This document shows, in pieces, positions 8,978 through 18,684 of a DNA stretch of 64,000 nucleotides (positions are counted from its first letter, which is position 1; each line of letters begins with the position of its first letter). The notes beneath the pieces were generated by a model that saw only the letters and a list, made by a program, of their open reading frames with translations, was not told the DNA's origin and made no database searches. The stretch is taken from NCBI RefSeq assembly GCF_012927645.1, contig NZ_JABBMT010000005.1, positions 62,001 through 126,000 on the forward strand, in the 5' to 3' direction. The position numbers and the translations under genes were made by a program. Source of the stretch: Pseudoalteromonas arctica. Its GTDB lineage: Bacteria; Pseudomonadota; Gammaproteobacteria; Enterobacterales; Alteromonadaceae.

Positions 8978-10975
8978 ATGGCTATTAGTGATCTTTCAGT
9001 GTTTATCTCAACGGAGCAGGATGTTCAGTTAAATAAAAAAGACAGTGCTAAAGGTAGTGCGGTAGCAGATAAAGAAAGCGCAGAGAGTGATTTTTTTAGC
9101 CAATTACAAAGTGCCAATAATATTGCGGAAACACCTGTGAAGGTCAATTTAATAGGTGCTGAGTCACCTGTAGATGAAGCCGAGGTTGTCGCTGAAAAAG
9201 CACAAGAAATACCTGCTGACAATAGTGATGAGGATACGATGACTGGCGATGCCATGCTTGCGCAAATAGTGGCAGCTAATAATACGGACACTCGAGTAAA
9301 TAGTACGCCAACTGTTGAAAACTCTCAATTACTTGCGAAGTTAGGTAAATACAGTGCAGAAAAAATAGATCCTAAGCTTGTTACTATCAATGGATCTCGT
9401 CCAATCGATGGTGTCACGCCTATTATTGATACAGACACTCCTGCTACTGATGATGCCGTGCCTCCTGTTATTAATGATATTCAAGTAGTAAAAGAGACAT
9501 CGCAAAATAAAGAAATGGCAATGCAGCCAACAATCCAACAAGCGGTTGCTACTCCAACGACGTTACAAAGTGGACAAGTTGGCAATGACGCAGCTCAAAT
9601 AATTGCTGCTAAAACGGTTAAAGGTGTTGCCTCAAGCTCTCAAACTGATGTACCAGCAAAAGCAGCTAAACAGTCAAAGCATAGTAATAGCAGCACTGCA
9701 TTAGAGCAAATCAGCAAGGTACTACTTAACTCAACGACAACTGTACAAAAAAATGAAAATCCATTATTGGCGAGCTTAACACCTGAACAGCAAAAACAGC
9801 TGCAAACTCAGGTTGATGTCATTCGCCAACAAGGTGCTACAACGGCTAACGTAACTGATTTGAAACAAATGCTGGCTGAATTTGTAGAGCTTAATAGCAA
9901 GGATGTTGCAAAACCTAGCGCGGTCGTTGCGACTATGAATACGGCAGAGCTAACTCAATTAAGTAAAGATATTGCGCTGTTAAGTCCTGTGCAAAAGCAG
10001 GCATTAAGCCAGCAGTTACAAAATTTTGTGAGCACTGAGCAGCCCAAAGGGGCCTTATTAACTCAGATCAATAAGGTCATTGCTGAATTAGCCCAGCCAG
10101 AGAGTACTGAAAAACTGATTGCATCAAAAGCTCAATTGACCGTTCAGTCAATGACAGATAATTTAGCAACCACAGCGACTACAACAAGCCGTAACACTAC
10201 TTTAGATACAAATAAAGTATCTGCGCCACAAAATGAATTTATAAAGGCCGCAAGCAAAGAGCAGGAAGTGAAACTGGCAGTGCAAGATAGTGCTCTAAAA
10301 AGCGAGCAATTTGCTGAAAATATTAAAGCAGAGCAAAGCCAAGTGCGAGATAACTCACTGACTCGTATAAATCAATTATTTGGCCAGATCACCGGATTAA
10401 CCACAGCAGCAGCGACAGCCCCTGATGTAGAGAAGAGTGAGCAACGTTATCAACAAGCTTTGGCTGATATGCAAGTAATGCACGCTCAGCAAGCGAGCCC
10501 TGTATCACAGATCAAACAAGTAAATATTGATCCAACTGTGCTGCAAGCGTTGAATATCATGAAAAGTGATGCTGCCAAGTTACTACAAGAACGAGTGAGT
10601 GCATTATTAAGTATTAACAATAAAGAAGCTGAAATACGCCTTGATCCGCCAGAAATGGGCAGTATGCAAATTCGTATTCGTAGCGATGCAGAACAAGCTC
10701 ACATTAACTTTGTGGTGCAAAATCAGCAAGCCAAAGAAGCCCTTGAGCAATCAATGCCGAGATTACGGGAAATGTTAGCACAGCAGGGGATTGAACTGGG
10801 TGAAAGTAGTATCCAGCAAGGGAATAGTCAAAGTGATACAGGTGGTGACGGACAACAAAATGGCCGTGGTCAACAGGCAAATCAGCAACAAAATGAAGAG
10901 GAAAGTGCATTAACTCAGCAACCAATTCGAGGCTCTGGGCAACAATCTTCATCAGCAATAGATTACTATGCCTAA
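8978..10975 (+). CDS. fliK: Flagellar hook-length control protein FliK
   Basis: A 665-residue secreted ruler. The long N-terminal part is Gln/Thr/Ala-rich and low in complexity, as usual. The conserved C-terminal domain (about 520-610) contains the family core, with a stretch starting EIRLDPPEMGSMQIRI and later AREMLAQQGIEL-like residues. It signals FlhB to switch export from hook to filament subunits once the hook is complete. A second FliK-like gene lies at 30922-33438, so the window has two such proteins. Confidence 0.93.
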   Translation: MAISDLSVFISTEQDVQLNKKDSAKGSAVADKESAESDFFSQLQSANNIAETPVKVNLIGAESPVDEAEVVAEKAQEIPADNSDEDTMTGDAMLAQIVAANNTDTRVNSTPTVENSQLLAKLGKYSAEKIDPKLVTINGSRPIDGVTPIIDTDTPATDDAVPPVINDIQVVKETSQNKEMAMQPTIQQAVATPTTLQSGQVGNDAAQIIAAKTVKGVASSSQTDVPAKAAKQSKHSNSSTALEQISKVLLNSTTTVQKNENPLLASLTPEQQKQLQTQVDVIRQQGATTANVTDLKQMLAEFVELNSKDVAKPSAVVATMNTAELTQLSKDIALLSPVQKQALSQQLQNFVSTEQPKGALLTQINKVIAELAQPESTEKLIASKAQLTVQSMTDNLATTATTTSRNTTLDTNKVSAPQNEFIKAASKEQEVKLAVQDSALKSEQFAENIKAEQSQVRDNSLTRINQLFGQITGLTTAAATAPDVEKSEQRYQQALADMQVMHAQQASPVSQIKQVNIDPTVLQALNIMKSDAAKLLQERVSALLSINNKEAEIRLDPPEMGSMQIRIRSDAEQAHINFVVQNQQAKEALEQSMPRLREMLAQQGIELGESSIQQGNSQSDTGGDGQQNGRGQQANQQQNEEESALTQQPIRGSGQQSSSAIDYYA

Positions 10976-11077
10976 CACCTGCTATTATATGAGGTGTAAG
11001 ACTATAAAAATAAATAACTTGATGGTGTGCGGTGGCACTCGTAATATCGCTACTATCAAGGTATAAAGGAAAGCGGC

Positions 11078-11608
11078 ATGGCTGAAGAAGCAAATTTAGA
11101 AATTGAAGACGGCAGTAAAAGTAAAAAAAAGCTGGTTATAATTATTATTGCTGCGGTATTGGTAATTGGTGGTGCAGTTGGCTTTTTCTTGATGTCAGGC
11201 TCCGATGCTGCTCCTGAAACACTTGCAGATGAATCGGTTGTATCTGCAACTGAAACTACAGAGGCAAGTGGCAGTGGCGCAAAGGTTGGCAGTGCTTTAT
11301 ATGTTGCAATGCCTCGACCTTTTATTTTTAACGTACCAGGCGCAAGTCGTGATCGTATTGTGCAAATAAAAGTGCAATTATTAGTGCGCGGTGATGTGAA
11401 TGAAGAAACGGCCAAAAAGCATATCCCACTTATTGAAGATATATTGCTTGGAGTGTTTTCGACTACCACCGCAGATGAACTTGGCACTAGCGAAGGCAAA
11501 GAAACCCTCCGAGTTGCAGCGCTTGATAAAGTACAAGCCGCGCTAACGGACGTAGAGGGAAGTAAAGTAATCGAGCGGGTGTTGTTTACCGGCTTTGTAA
11601 TGCAATAA
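11078..11608 (+). CDS. fliL: Flagellar basal body-associated protein FliL
   Basis: A 176-residue single-pass protein: a lysine-rich cytoplasmic head, a membrane helix at about 22-42 (LVIIIIAAVLVIGGAVGFFL) and a periplasmic domain with the FliL core (PRPFIFNVPG). It rings the stator and supports motor torque. It begins the fliLMNOPQR-flhB run; an AAAGGA site precedes the ATG. Confidence 0.95.
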   Translation: MAEEANLEIEDGSKSKKKLVIIIIAAVLVIGGAVGFFLMSGSDAAPETLADESVVSATETTEASGSGAKVGSALYVAMPRPFIFNVPGASRDRIVQIKVQLLVRGDVNEETAKKHIPLIEDILLGVFSTTTADELGTSEGKETLRVAALDKVQAALTDVEGSKVIERVLFTGFVMQ

Positions 11609-11617
11609 GGGGTCAGC

Positions 11618-12709
11618 GTGAGCGATTTATTATCCCAAGATGAAATCGATGCCCTGTTGCATGGTGTCGATGAAGTCGAAGAGGAGGAGCTACAGGACGG
11701 TGATGATGGCAGCGGTAATACGCTGCAATACGACTTTTCATCACAAGACCGGATTGTTCGTGGCCGCATGCCGACTCTGGAAATTGTTAACGAACGTTTT
11801 GCCCGTCACATGCGGATCAGCTTATTTAATATGATGCGCCGCACTGCGGAAGTGTCGATTAATGGCGTGCAAATGCTTAAATTTGGCGAATACATTCACA
11901 CCTTATTTGTACCCACTAGTTTAAACATGGTTCGTTTTCGCCCACTAAAAGGCACTGGTCTTATTACTATGGAAGCGCGTTTAGTGTTTATCTTGGTAGA
12001 TAACTTTTTTGGTGGTGATGGACGTTATCACGCCAAAATAGAGGGCCGTGAGTTTACCCCTACAGAGCGCCGTATTGTACAAATGCTGTTAAAAATAATC
12101 TTTGAAGATTATAAAGAAGCTTGGGCGCCCGTGATGGATGTCTCTTTTGAGTACCTTGACTCAGAAGTAAACCCAGCAATGGCAAATATAGTGAGCCCAA
12201 CTGAAGTCGTTGTTATTAGCTCTTTTCATATAGAGCTTGATGGGGGGGGCGGGGATTTTCATGTTGCCCTACCGTACTCTATGCTTGAACCTATTCGTGA
12301 GCTTCTTGATGCCGGTGTGCAATCAGATACAGAAGACACTGATTTACGTTGGAGCAAAGCCTTACGTGATGAAATTATGGATGTTGAAGTTGGAATATCA
12401 ACACAACTTCTTGAAGTTGATTTAAGCTTAGCGCAAATTATGGAGCTTAAAGCAGGGGATATTATTCCGGTGGAAATGCCAGAGCACATAACGGTGTTTG
12501 TTGAAGAGCTGCCGACCTTTAGGGCGAAAATGGGGCGTTCTCGTGATAACGTTGCGCTGCAAATTAGTGAAAAAATTAAACGTCCTGAATCGGTCAAATC
12601 AGAGTTGCATGTCTTTACAAAAGGTGGCAAAAAGCTTGATTCAGATGCGGAATTAGCAGAACTAGAAGATGATCTACACCTTTCAGAAGGCGTAGATTTA
12701 GACTGGTAA
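11618..12709 (+). CDS. fliM: Flagellar motor switch protein FliM
   Basis: FliM (363 residues) is the C-ring protein that binds phosphorylated CheY. The N-terminal CheY-binding peptide LLSQDEIDALL, the CheC-like middle domain and the FliN-like C-terminus (IIPVEMPEHITVFVEELP) are present. It starts with GTG after AGGGG. Odd point: residues 209-212 are four glycines written GGG GGG GGC GGG, making an eight-G run at 12242-12249 that is prone to slippage. Confidence 0.97.
   Translation: MSDLLSQDEIDALLHGVDEVEEEELQDGDDGSGNTLQYDFSSQDRIVRGRMPTLEIVNERFARHMRISLFNMMRRTAEVSINGVQMLKFGEYIHTLFVPTSLNMVRFRPLKGTGLITMEARLVFILVDNFFGGDGRYHAKIEGREFTPTERRIVQMLLKIIFEDYKEAWAPVMDVSFEYLDSEVNPAMANIVSPTEVVVISSFHIELDGGGGDFHVALPYSMLEPIRELLDAGVQSDTEDTDLRWSKALRDEIMDVEVGISTQLLEVDLSLAQIMELKAGDIIPVEMPEHITVFVEELPTFRAKMGRSRDNVALQISEKIKRPESVKSELHVFTKGGKKLDSDAELAELEDDLHLSEGVDLDW
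12242..12249 (+). repeat. Eight-G homopolymer inside fliM
   Basis: Eight consecutive G bases, then C and four more G, encode Gly209-Gly212 of FliM in frame. The reading frame is intact in this sequence. Loss or gain of one G would truncate FliM before its C-terminal ring domain. Confidence 0.95.
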
Positions 12710-12731
12710 GAGAATTAAAAGGTTTAATAGT

Positions 12732-13130
12732 ATGAGTGACGACCAAGATACAATGGACGAATGGGCTGCAGCTTTAGCCGAAGCTGAAGGAACTGATAGT
12801 TCTGATGACGCCAAAGTAACGGAACTTGACGAGTTAAGTGATACTAGGCATGAAATGAGTGGCGAAGAAAAACGCAAACTCGATACAATTTTAGATATCC
12901 CAGTAACTATTTCGATGGAAGTTGGGCGTTCAAAAATCAATATTCGTAACTTACTTCAGCTTAATCAAGGTTCAGTTGTTGAGCTTGATCGTGTTGCTGG
13001 TGAACCATTGGATGTATTAGTTAATGGTACATTGATAGCGCACGGTGAAGTGGTGGTAGTTAATGATAAATTTGGTATCCGCCTGACTGATGTGATCAGC
13101 CAAGTTGAACGGATCAAAAAGCTGCGATGA
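12732..13130 (+). CDS. fliN: Flagellar motor switch protein FliN
   Basis: At 132 residues FliN has an acidic, variable N-terminus and the conserved SpoA/C-ring domain, with DIPVTISMEVGRSKINIRNL followed by GSVVELDRVAGEPLDVLVNG. It forms the base of the C-ring and docks FliH. Its end overlaps the fliO start by four bases (ATGA). Confidence 0.97.
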   Translation: MSDDQDTMDEWAAALAEAEGTDSSDDAKVTELDELSDTRHEMSGEEKRKLDTILDIPVTISMEVGRSKINIRNLLQLNQGSVVELDRVAGEPLDVLVNGTLIAHGEVVVVNDKFGIRLTDVISQVERIKKLR

Positions 13131-13498
13131 GCAGTTGGCTTTTTTTATCAACCGCAGCTAGCGCAGCGACACCTATGGGTGACTTACTCTCAATGGTCAT
13201 GTCTTTAATCATGGTGCTAGTACTGATTGTGGTACTGGCATTTTTGGTTAAAAAACTAAACCCCAATTTAGCAAATACCGACGAATTTAAAGTGGTGCGT
13301 AGTTTACCGCTCAGTGCGCGAGAGCGATTAATGGTCGTCGAAATTGATAATTGTCAGCATTTATTAGGTGTCACGCCGCACAGTATTAACTACCTGCATA
13401 AATTAGAAACCCCGTTGACAGAAAAAGAGTTGCCAGCCCTTGCACAACGTTTTGGCAAACTATTAAACCCACAAACTAACCACATTAAAAAGAATTAA
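13127..13498 (+). CDS. fliO: Flagellar export gate assembly protein FliO
   Basis: FliO (123 residues) has a membrane helix at about 22-43 and a cytoplasmic domain containing [18 protein letters not shown], the family hallmark. It acts as an assembly scaffold for the FliP complex. FliO is poorly conserved, but the motif and its place between fliN and fliP make the call secure. Confidence 0.92.
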   Translation: MSSWLFLSTAASAATPMGDLLSMVMSLIMVLVLIVVLAFLVKKLNPNLANTDEFKVVRSLPLSARERLMVVEIDNCQHLLGVTPHSINYLHKLETPLTEKELPALAQRFGKLLNPQTNHIKKN

Positions 13499-13502
13499 TA
13501 AT

Positions 13503-14243
13503 ATGACTAAGTGGCTGCTTATACTTTTTGCATTCGTTTTTATTCCCTCTGTTAACGCCGAAGGCATTGAAGCGTTAAGTATTACAACCAACCCTGATGG
13601 CTCGCAAGATTACTCTGTAACCTTGCAAGTACTGGCGATTATGACCGCGTTGAGTTTTATACCTGCTGCGGTGATCATGATGACCTCATTTACTCGCATT
13701 ATTGTAGTACTGGCTATTTTACGCCAAGCAATTGGTTTGCAACAAACACCCTCAAATCAAATACTGTTAGGTATGTCGCTATTTTTAAGTATTTTTATAA
13801 TGGCGCCGGTTTATCAAAAAGTGAATCAGCAAGCCATTGAGCCATATTTAAATGAGCAGGTGACCTCGATTCAAGCGCTTGAACTAGCTAAAGAGCCGAT
13901 GAAGGAATTCATGCTTTCACAGGTGCGCATTAAAGATTTAGAAACTTTCGCTAAAATTGCCGGTTATGACACGTTAGACTCACCTGAAGCGACACCATTA
14001 ATTGTCTTGATCCCCGCATTTATAACCAGTGAATTACAAACCGCATTTATAATTGGTTTTATGTTTTTTATTCCATTTTTGATAGTCGACTTAGTTGTGG
14101 CTTCAGTATTGATGGCCATGGGTATGATGATGCTCTCGCCGATGATTGTATCGATGCCATTTAAAATTATGCTGTTTGTACTTGTTGATGGCTGGAGTTT
14201 AGTGATGGGGACTTTAGCTAAAAGTTTTGGCTTAGGCACTTGA
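13503..14243 (+). CDS. fliP: Flagellar export gate protein FliP
   Basis: A 246-residue inner-membrane protein with an N-terminal signal peptide ending near VNAEG, followed by membrane helices and the conserved stretches [18 protein letters not shown] and [12 protein letters not shown]. FliP is the main subunit of the FliPQR export channel. Confidence 0.97.
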   Translation: MTKWLLILFAFVFIPSVNAEGIEALSITTNPDGSQDYSVTLQVLAIMTALSFIPAAVIMMTSFTRIIVVLAILRQAIGLQQTPSNQILLGMSLFLSIFIMAPVYQKVNQQAIEPYLNEQVTSIQALELAKEPMKEFMLSQVRIKDLETFAKIAGYDTLDSPEATPLIVLIPAFITSELQTAFIIGFMFFIPFLIVDLVVASVLMAMGMMMLSPMIVSMPFKIMLFVLVDGWSLVMGTLAKSFGLGT

Positions 14244-14286
14244 TATGGCAGTACAATACTTTGCCTACAAAGACTAGGAGGGCAGC

Positions 14287-14556
14287 ATGGAACCAGAAAT
14301 ATTCGTCGATATTCTCAGTAATGCATTATTTTTAGTTATTAAATTAGTATCGGCAATTGTGGTACCAGGCTTATTAGTGGGTTTAGTTGTAGCTGTATTT
14401 CAGGCCGCAACGTCAATCAATGAACAAACATTAAGCTTCTTGCCGCGGCTATTGATTACCATTAGTGCGCTTATCGTTGGTGGGCATTGGTTAACCCAAG
14501 AATTAATGGATTTTTTCACCCGTTTAGTGCTGATAATTCCAGAGATAGCAGGCTAG
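14287..14556 (+). CDS. fliQ: Flagellar export gate protein FliQ
   Basis: This 89-residue protein has two membrane helices and the typical VAVFQAATSINEQTLSFLPR turn. FliQ wraps around the FliP/FliR channel. An AGGAGG site lies just upstream of the ATG, and fliR follows one base after the stop. Confidence 0.97.
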   Translation: MEPEIFVDILSNALFLVIKLVSAIVVPGLLVGLVVAVFQAATSINEQTLSFLPRLLITISALIVGGHWLTQELMDFFTRLVLIIPEIAG

Positions 14557-14557
14557 T

Positions 14558-15337
14558 ATGGAGTTTCCTTTTTCAGTCATTATTCAATGGCTGAGTGACT
14601 TTTTGTTACCACTAGTACGGATCAGCTCGATGCTTATGATCATGGCTGGGCTGGGCGCCAAAAATGTGCCTACGCGGATCAAGATGGGTCTAGCGGTAAT
14701 GATTACCTTTTTAGCTGTACCAGTACTTCCGCCTGCGACCTTTAATAACTTATTCTCTTTTGAGATGATATTGGTGGTTATTCAACAAATGTTAATCGGT
14801 GTTGCAATAGGTTTTGCCTCGGTACTAATGTTGAATACTTTTGTGTTAGCAGGACAAATATTAGCAATGCAAACTGGCCTTGGCTTTGCCTCAGTTGTTG
14901 ATCCTTCTAATGGTATGAGTGTGCCTGCTGTTGGGCAGTTTTATTTGATTCTAGCAACGCTATTGTTTTTTGTATTTAATGGCCACTTAATGATGATCCA
15001 AATGGTAGTGCATAGTTTTGCAGTGCTGCCAATCGATGGTAATTGGTGGGCGGTTGATCATTATTGGGACATAGTGACATGGGGTGGCTGGATGTTTACT
15101 ACCGCCTTAGTGTTATCTTTGGCGCCTTTAACTGCAATGCTGGTGATTAATATGTCGTTTGGTGTGATGACTCGCGCTGCACCGCAGTTAAATATTTTTT
15201 CAATCGGTTTTCCGTTTACCTTAGTTGCAGGTTTAGTCATTATTTGGGCAACCTTAGGTAACTTTGTTACTCAATTTGAATTTCAATGGTTAAAGATGAT
15301 TGAGTTAATGTGCACTTTAGTTGGTTGTTCCCCATAG
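14558..15337 (+). CDS. fliR: Flagellar export gate protein FliR
   Basis: A 259-residue integral membrane protein with multiple hydrophobic helices and the conserved QTGLGFASVVDPSNG loop. FliR completes the FliP5Q4R1 gate and contacts FlhB, whose gene follows nine bases later. Confidence 0.97.
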   Translation: MEFPFSVIIQWLSDFLLPLVRISSMLMIMAGLGAKNVPTRIKMGLAVMITFLAVPVLPPATFNNLFSFEMILVVIQQMLIGVAIGFASVLMLNTFVLAGQILAMQTGLGFASVVDPSNGMSVPAVGQFYLILATLLFFVFNGHLMMIQMVVHSFAVLPIDGNWWAVDHYWDIVTWGGWMFTTALVLSLAPLTAMLVINMSFGVMTRAAPQLNIFSIGFPFTLVAGLVIIWATLGNFVTQFEFQWLKMIELMCTLVGCSP

Positions 15338-15346
15338 GAGAGCGTG

Positions 15347-16477
15347 ATGGCTGAAGATTCAGGTCAAGAAAAAACCGAAGAACCCACGGGGAAAAAAATT
15401 GATGAGTCGAAGAAAAAAGGCCAAGTAGCTCGATCCAAAGAGCTCGGTACTATGTTTGTGCTGATTTTTTCAGCTATTTCATTGTTATTGTACGGACCTG
15501 AGATTGGCAAGGGGCTGTATAATATAATGGGTCGCATGCTCAGCTTAGACCGCAATGAAACGTACGATACCACTAAAATGTTTGCAGTATGGGGAGCGGT
15601 GGCCGACGCGCTGGTATTTCCGATGGCGATGTTTGTGTTTATTATTGTGCTGGCAGGTATTATAGGTAATACCTTGTTAGGTGGTTTTAACTTTAGTTGG
15701 CAGGCGGCTGCACCCAAAGCCAGTAAAATGTCGCCAGCTAAAGGAATTAAGCGGATGCTTGGCCCCCAAGCTGGGGTTGAACTGGTTAAATCGATTTTAA
15801 AGTTTGTCGTTGTTGCAGGCTTTGCCGTTTTTTTAATCAACACCTTCTTTGATGAAATCCTTCATTTAAGTATTGAAAGCGCGCCGGGAAATATCATTCA
15901 TGCTTTAGAGATACTCGCCTGGATGTTTTTAGGGCTGACCTGTACCTTAACCATTATTGCTGCGATTGATGCGCCATACCAAAGTCATAAACATCACAAA
16001 GAATTAAAAATGACTCTGCAAGAAGTCAAAGATGAATATAAAAATTCAGAAGGTGATCCACAAATTAAAGCGCGTATCAGGCAAACACAAAGACAAATGT
16101 CGCAGCGACGTATGATGCAGGATGTGCCAGATGCCGATGTGGTTGTTACCAACCCGACGCATTACTCCGTGGCATTAAAGTACGATACAGAGCGTGCTGG
16201 TGCGCCGATAGTCGTTGCAAAAGGTGTTGATGAAATGGCGATGCAAATTAGAAAAATAGCCATTGGTAACGAGGTCCCCATTATTGAGTCGCCCATGTTA
16301 ACTCGAGCGCTGTATCATACTGGCGAAGTTGGAGAGCAAATTCCTGACCAACTATTTACCGCAGTAGCACAAGTTTTAGCTTATGTATTTCAGCTTAAAC
16401 GTTTTCAAAAAGGTCGTGGCAAACGTCCTACCAAATTGAATAAAACACTCCCTATCCCAGATGCTTACAAGTATTAA
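15347..16477 (+). CDS. flhB: Flagellar export switch protein FlhB
   Basis: A 376-residue protein: a lysine-rich cytoplasmic start (GQEKTEEPTGKKIDESKKKG), four membrane helices, then the autocleaving cytoplasmic domain with N269-P-T-H272. Cleavage between Asn and Pro together with FliK changes export specificity. I place the start at ATG 15347, six bases after AGGAG, rather than GTG 15344. A second copy of only the post-cleavage domain is encoded at 30610-30918. Confidence 0.96.
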   Translation: MAEDSGQEKTEEPTGKKIDESKKKGQVARSKELGTMFVLIFSAISLLLYGPEIGKGLYNIMGRMLSLDRNETYDTTKMFAVWGAVADALVFPMAMFVFIIVLAGIIGNTLLGGFNFSWQAAAPKASKMSPAKGIKRMLGPQAGVELVKSILKFVVVAGFAVFLINTFFDEILHLSIESAPGNIIHALEILAWMFLGLTCTLTIIAAIDAPYQSHKHHKELKMTLQEVKDEYKNSEGDPQIKARIRQTQRQMSQRRMMQDVPDADVVVTNPTHYSVALKYDTERAGAPIVVAKGVDEMAMQIRKIAIGNEVPIIESPMLTRALYHTGEVGEQIPDQLFTAVAQVLAYVFQLKRFQKGRGKRPTKLNKTLPIPDAYKY

Positions 16478-16498
16478 TTCAACCAGCAGTTAATAACT

Positions 16499-16514
16499 TG
16501 GAATAGTTATTGCA
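16499..16514 (+). promoter_or_regulatory. Sigma-54 type promoter before flhA
   Basis: TGG ending at 16501, ten bases, GC at 16512-16513 (TGGAAT...ATTGCA), about 40 bases before flhA. This matches the known separate flhAFG-fliA-che transcription unit of polar flagellates. Confidence 0.6.
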
Positions 16515-16552
16515 AATTCCGTGTAGTGTCAATTTTTTGAAATTGTAGAATC

Positions 16553-18661
16553 ATGGAATTTAAAGCTGTATTACAACAACTTAATAAAGATAAAAAAGAG
16601 TATTTAAAAGGTGTCGGTACACCTTTGCTGGTGCTTGCTGCACTGGGCATGGTGATTTTACCGTTACCGCCATTTTTACTCGACATTCTTTTCTCGTTTA
16701 ATATAGCTTTAGCATTAGTGGTGTTGTTAGTGACAGTCTACACCATGAAGCCGGTTGAGTTTGGGATGTTCCCAGCAGTATTACTAATAGCAACAATCAT
16801 GCGTTTGGCGTTGAATGTAGCGAGTACTCGGGTGGTTTTGCTAGAAGGTCATAACGGTGGAGATGCTGCCGGTAAAGTAATCGAAGCGTTTGGTTCAGTG
16901 GTAATTGGTGGCAACTATGCAGTTGGCCTCGTTGTTTTCTTAATCCTGATCATCATTAACTTTGTGGTAATTACCAAAGGTGCAGGGCGTATTTCTGAAG
17001 TTTCAGCGCGCTTTACCTTAGATGCAATGCCAGGTAAACAAATGGCCATTGATGCAGATTTGAATGCCGGTTTTATTAGTGCAGAGCAAGCACGAGATCG
17101 CCGTGAAGAAGTCACTCGTGAAGCAGACTTTTATGGCTCTATGGATGGTGCAAGTAAGTTTGTAAAAGGGGATGCGATTGCTGGTATAGTAATACTGATC
17201 ATCAATATTGTTGGCGGCTTATTCGTTGGCATGATCCAGCATGATTTAAGCTTTGGCAACGCTATGGAAGTGTATACCTTGCTGACAATTGGTGATGGCT
17301 TAGTCGCACAATTACCATCATTACTGTTATCAATCGGTACAGCAATCGTTGTAACTCGTCAAAATGAATCGCTCAATATGGGCGACCAATTCAAGAAACA
17401 ACTCGGTAACGAAAAATCTTTATTTATTGCTTCAGGTATTCTAATCGTAATGGGGTTAGTGCCGGGTATGCCACATTTTGCATTTTTAAGCCTTGGCGCA
17501 TTGTTAGGATATTTAGCTTATTACGCACAACAAAGTAAACTTAAAGATGCGGCAGCTAATGAAGCAGAAGCCGCTAACGGCGGTGCAACAGGCACTGGTA
17601 TTGCTAATAAGCAAGAGCAAAAAGAGCTTGGCTGGGATGATGTTCAGCAAGTGGATGTCATTGGTTTGGAAGTTGGTTATCGGTTAATTCCATTGGTTGA
17701 TCAATCACAAGGTGGCGAGCTGTTAAATCGGATCAAAGGAGTACGTAAAAAACTATCTCAAGAGCTAGGATTCTTAGTACCACCGGTGCATATTCGCGAT
17801 AATCTAGAGCTTGATCCTAACGCTTACAGAATAACCATGATGGGTGTATCAACAGGGGAAGGTGAACTGAAGCATGGCGATGAACTGGCGATAAACCCAG
17901 GGCAAGTGTTTGGCCCAATCAAAGGAATTGAAACAAAAGATCCTGCCTTTGGTTTAGATGCAGTTTGGATCAAGCCAGAGCAAAAAGATGAAGCGCAATC
18001 ACTTGGTTATACAGTCGTTGATTCTGCAACCGTTGTGGCAACCCATATTAGCCAATTACTAACTAACAGTGCGGCATTATTACTGGGTCATGAAGAAGTA
18101 CAAAACCTGCTTGATATGTTGGCAAAAAGTCATCCGCGTTTGGTTGAAGGGCTAGTGCCAGATACCTTACCACTAACAGTAATTGTAAAAGTATTGCAAA
18201 ATTTATTAAATGAAGGCGTTGCTATTCGTGATATGCGCTCGATTGTGCAAACCTTAGTTGAGTACGGCCCACGTAGCCAAGACCCTGATGTATTAACCGC
18301 AGCAGTGCGAATTTCACTACGCAGACTAATTGTTCAAGATGCGGTTGGAATGTCATCAGAAATCCCTGTCATAACCTTGGCACCTGAGTTGGAACAGATG
18401 TTGCATCAGTCACTTCAAAATGCAGGCGACGAAGGAGCCGGAATAGAACCAGGACTTGCAGAGCGACTTCAACAATCTTTGAATGAAGCGCATCAAAATC
18501 AAGAAATGGCCGGTGAACCTTCTATATTGCTAACGTCAGGAATGTTACGCACCGTGTTATCTCGTTTTGTTAAGTACACCATTCCAGGATTGCGAGTGAT
18601 GTCTTACCAAGAGGTACCAGATGAAAGACAGATCAAGATTGTCAGCTCAGTAGGCCAATAA
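16553..18661 (+). CDS. flhA: Flagellar export gate protein FlhA
   Basis: A 702-residue export-gate protein: eight hydrophobic helices in the first half with the FHIPEP-family signature region (RFTLDAMPGKQMAIDADLNA), then a large cytoplasmic ring domain that receives substrates and chaperones. A Gly/Ala/Asn-rich linker near 335-355 separates the two. First gene of its operon. Confidence 0.98.
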   Translation: MEFKAVLQQLNKDKKEYLKGVGTPLLVLAALGMVILPLPPFLLDILFSFNIALALVVLLVTVYTMKPVEFGMFPAVLLIATIMRLALNVASTRVVLLEGHNGGDAAGKVIEAFGSVVIGGNYAVGLVVFLILIIINFVVITKGAGRISEVSARFTLDAMPGKQMAIDADLNAGFISAEQARDRREEVTREADFYGSMDGASKFVKGDAIAGIVILIINIVGGLFVGMIQHDLSFGNAMEVYTLLTIGDGLVAQLPSLLLSIGTAIVVTRQNESLNMGDQFKKQLGNEKSLFIASGILIVMGLVPGMPHFAFLSLGALLGYLAYYAQQSKLKDAAANEAEAANGGATGTGIANKQEQKELGWDDVQQVDVIGLEVGYRLIPLVDQSQGGELLNRIKGVRKKLSQELGFLVPPVHIRDNLELDPNAYRITMMGVSTGEGELKHGDELAINPGQVFGPIKGIETKDPAFGLDAVWIKPEQKDEAQSLGYTVVDSATVVATHISQLLTNSAALLLGHEEVQNLLDMLAKSHPRLVEGLVPDTLPLTVIVKVLQNLLNEGVAIRDMRSIVQTLVEYGPRSQDPDVLTAAVRISLRRLIVQDAVGMSSEIPVITLAPELEQMLHQSLQNAGDEGAGIEPGLAERLQQSLNEAHQNQEMAGEPSILLTSGMLRTVLSRFVKYTIPGLRVMSYQEVPDERQIKIVSSVGQ

Positions 18662-18684
18662 TCGGATTTTAAAGGGGTTGAACC

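Noticed and set aside
8784..9032. 82-codon frame spanning the fliJ end and fliK start
   Set aside because: It overlaps both real genes out of frame and covers the sigma-54 promoter.
11056..11769. 237-codon minus-strand open frame across fliL and fliM
   Set aside because: It is antisense to two well-defined flagellar genes and is Ser/Thr-rich without domain features.
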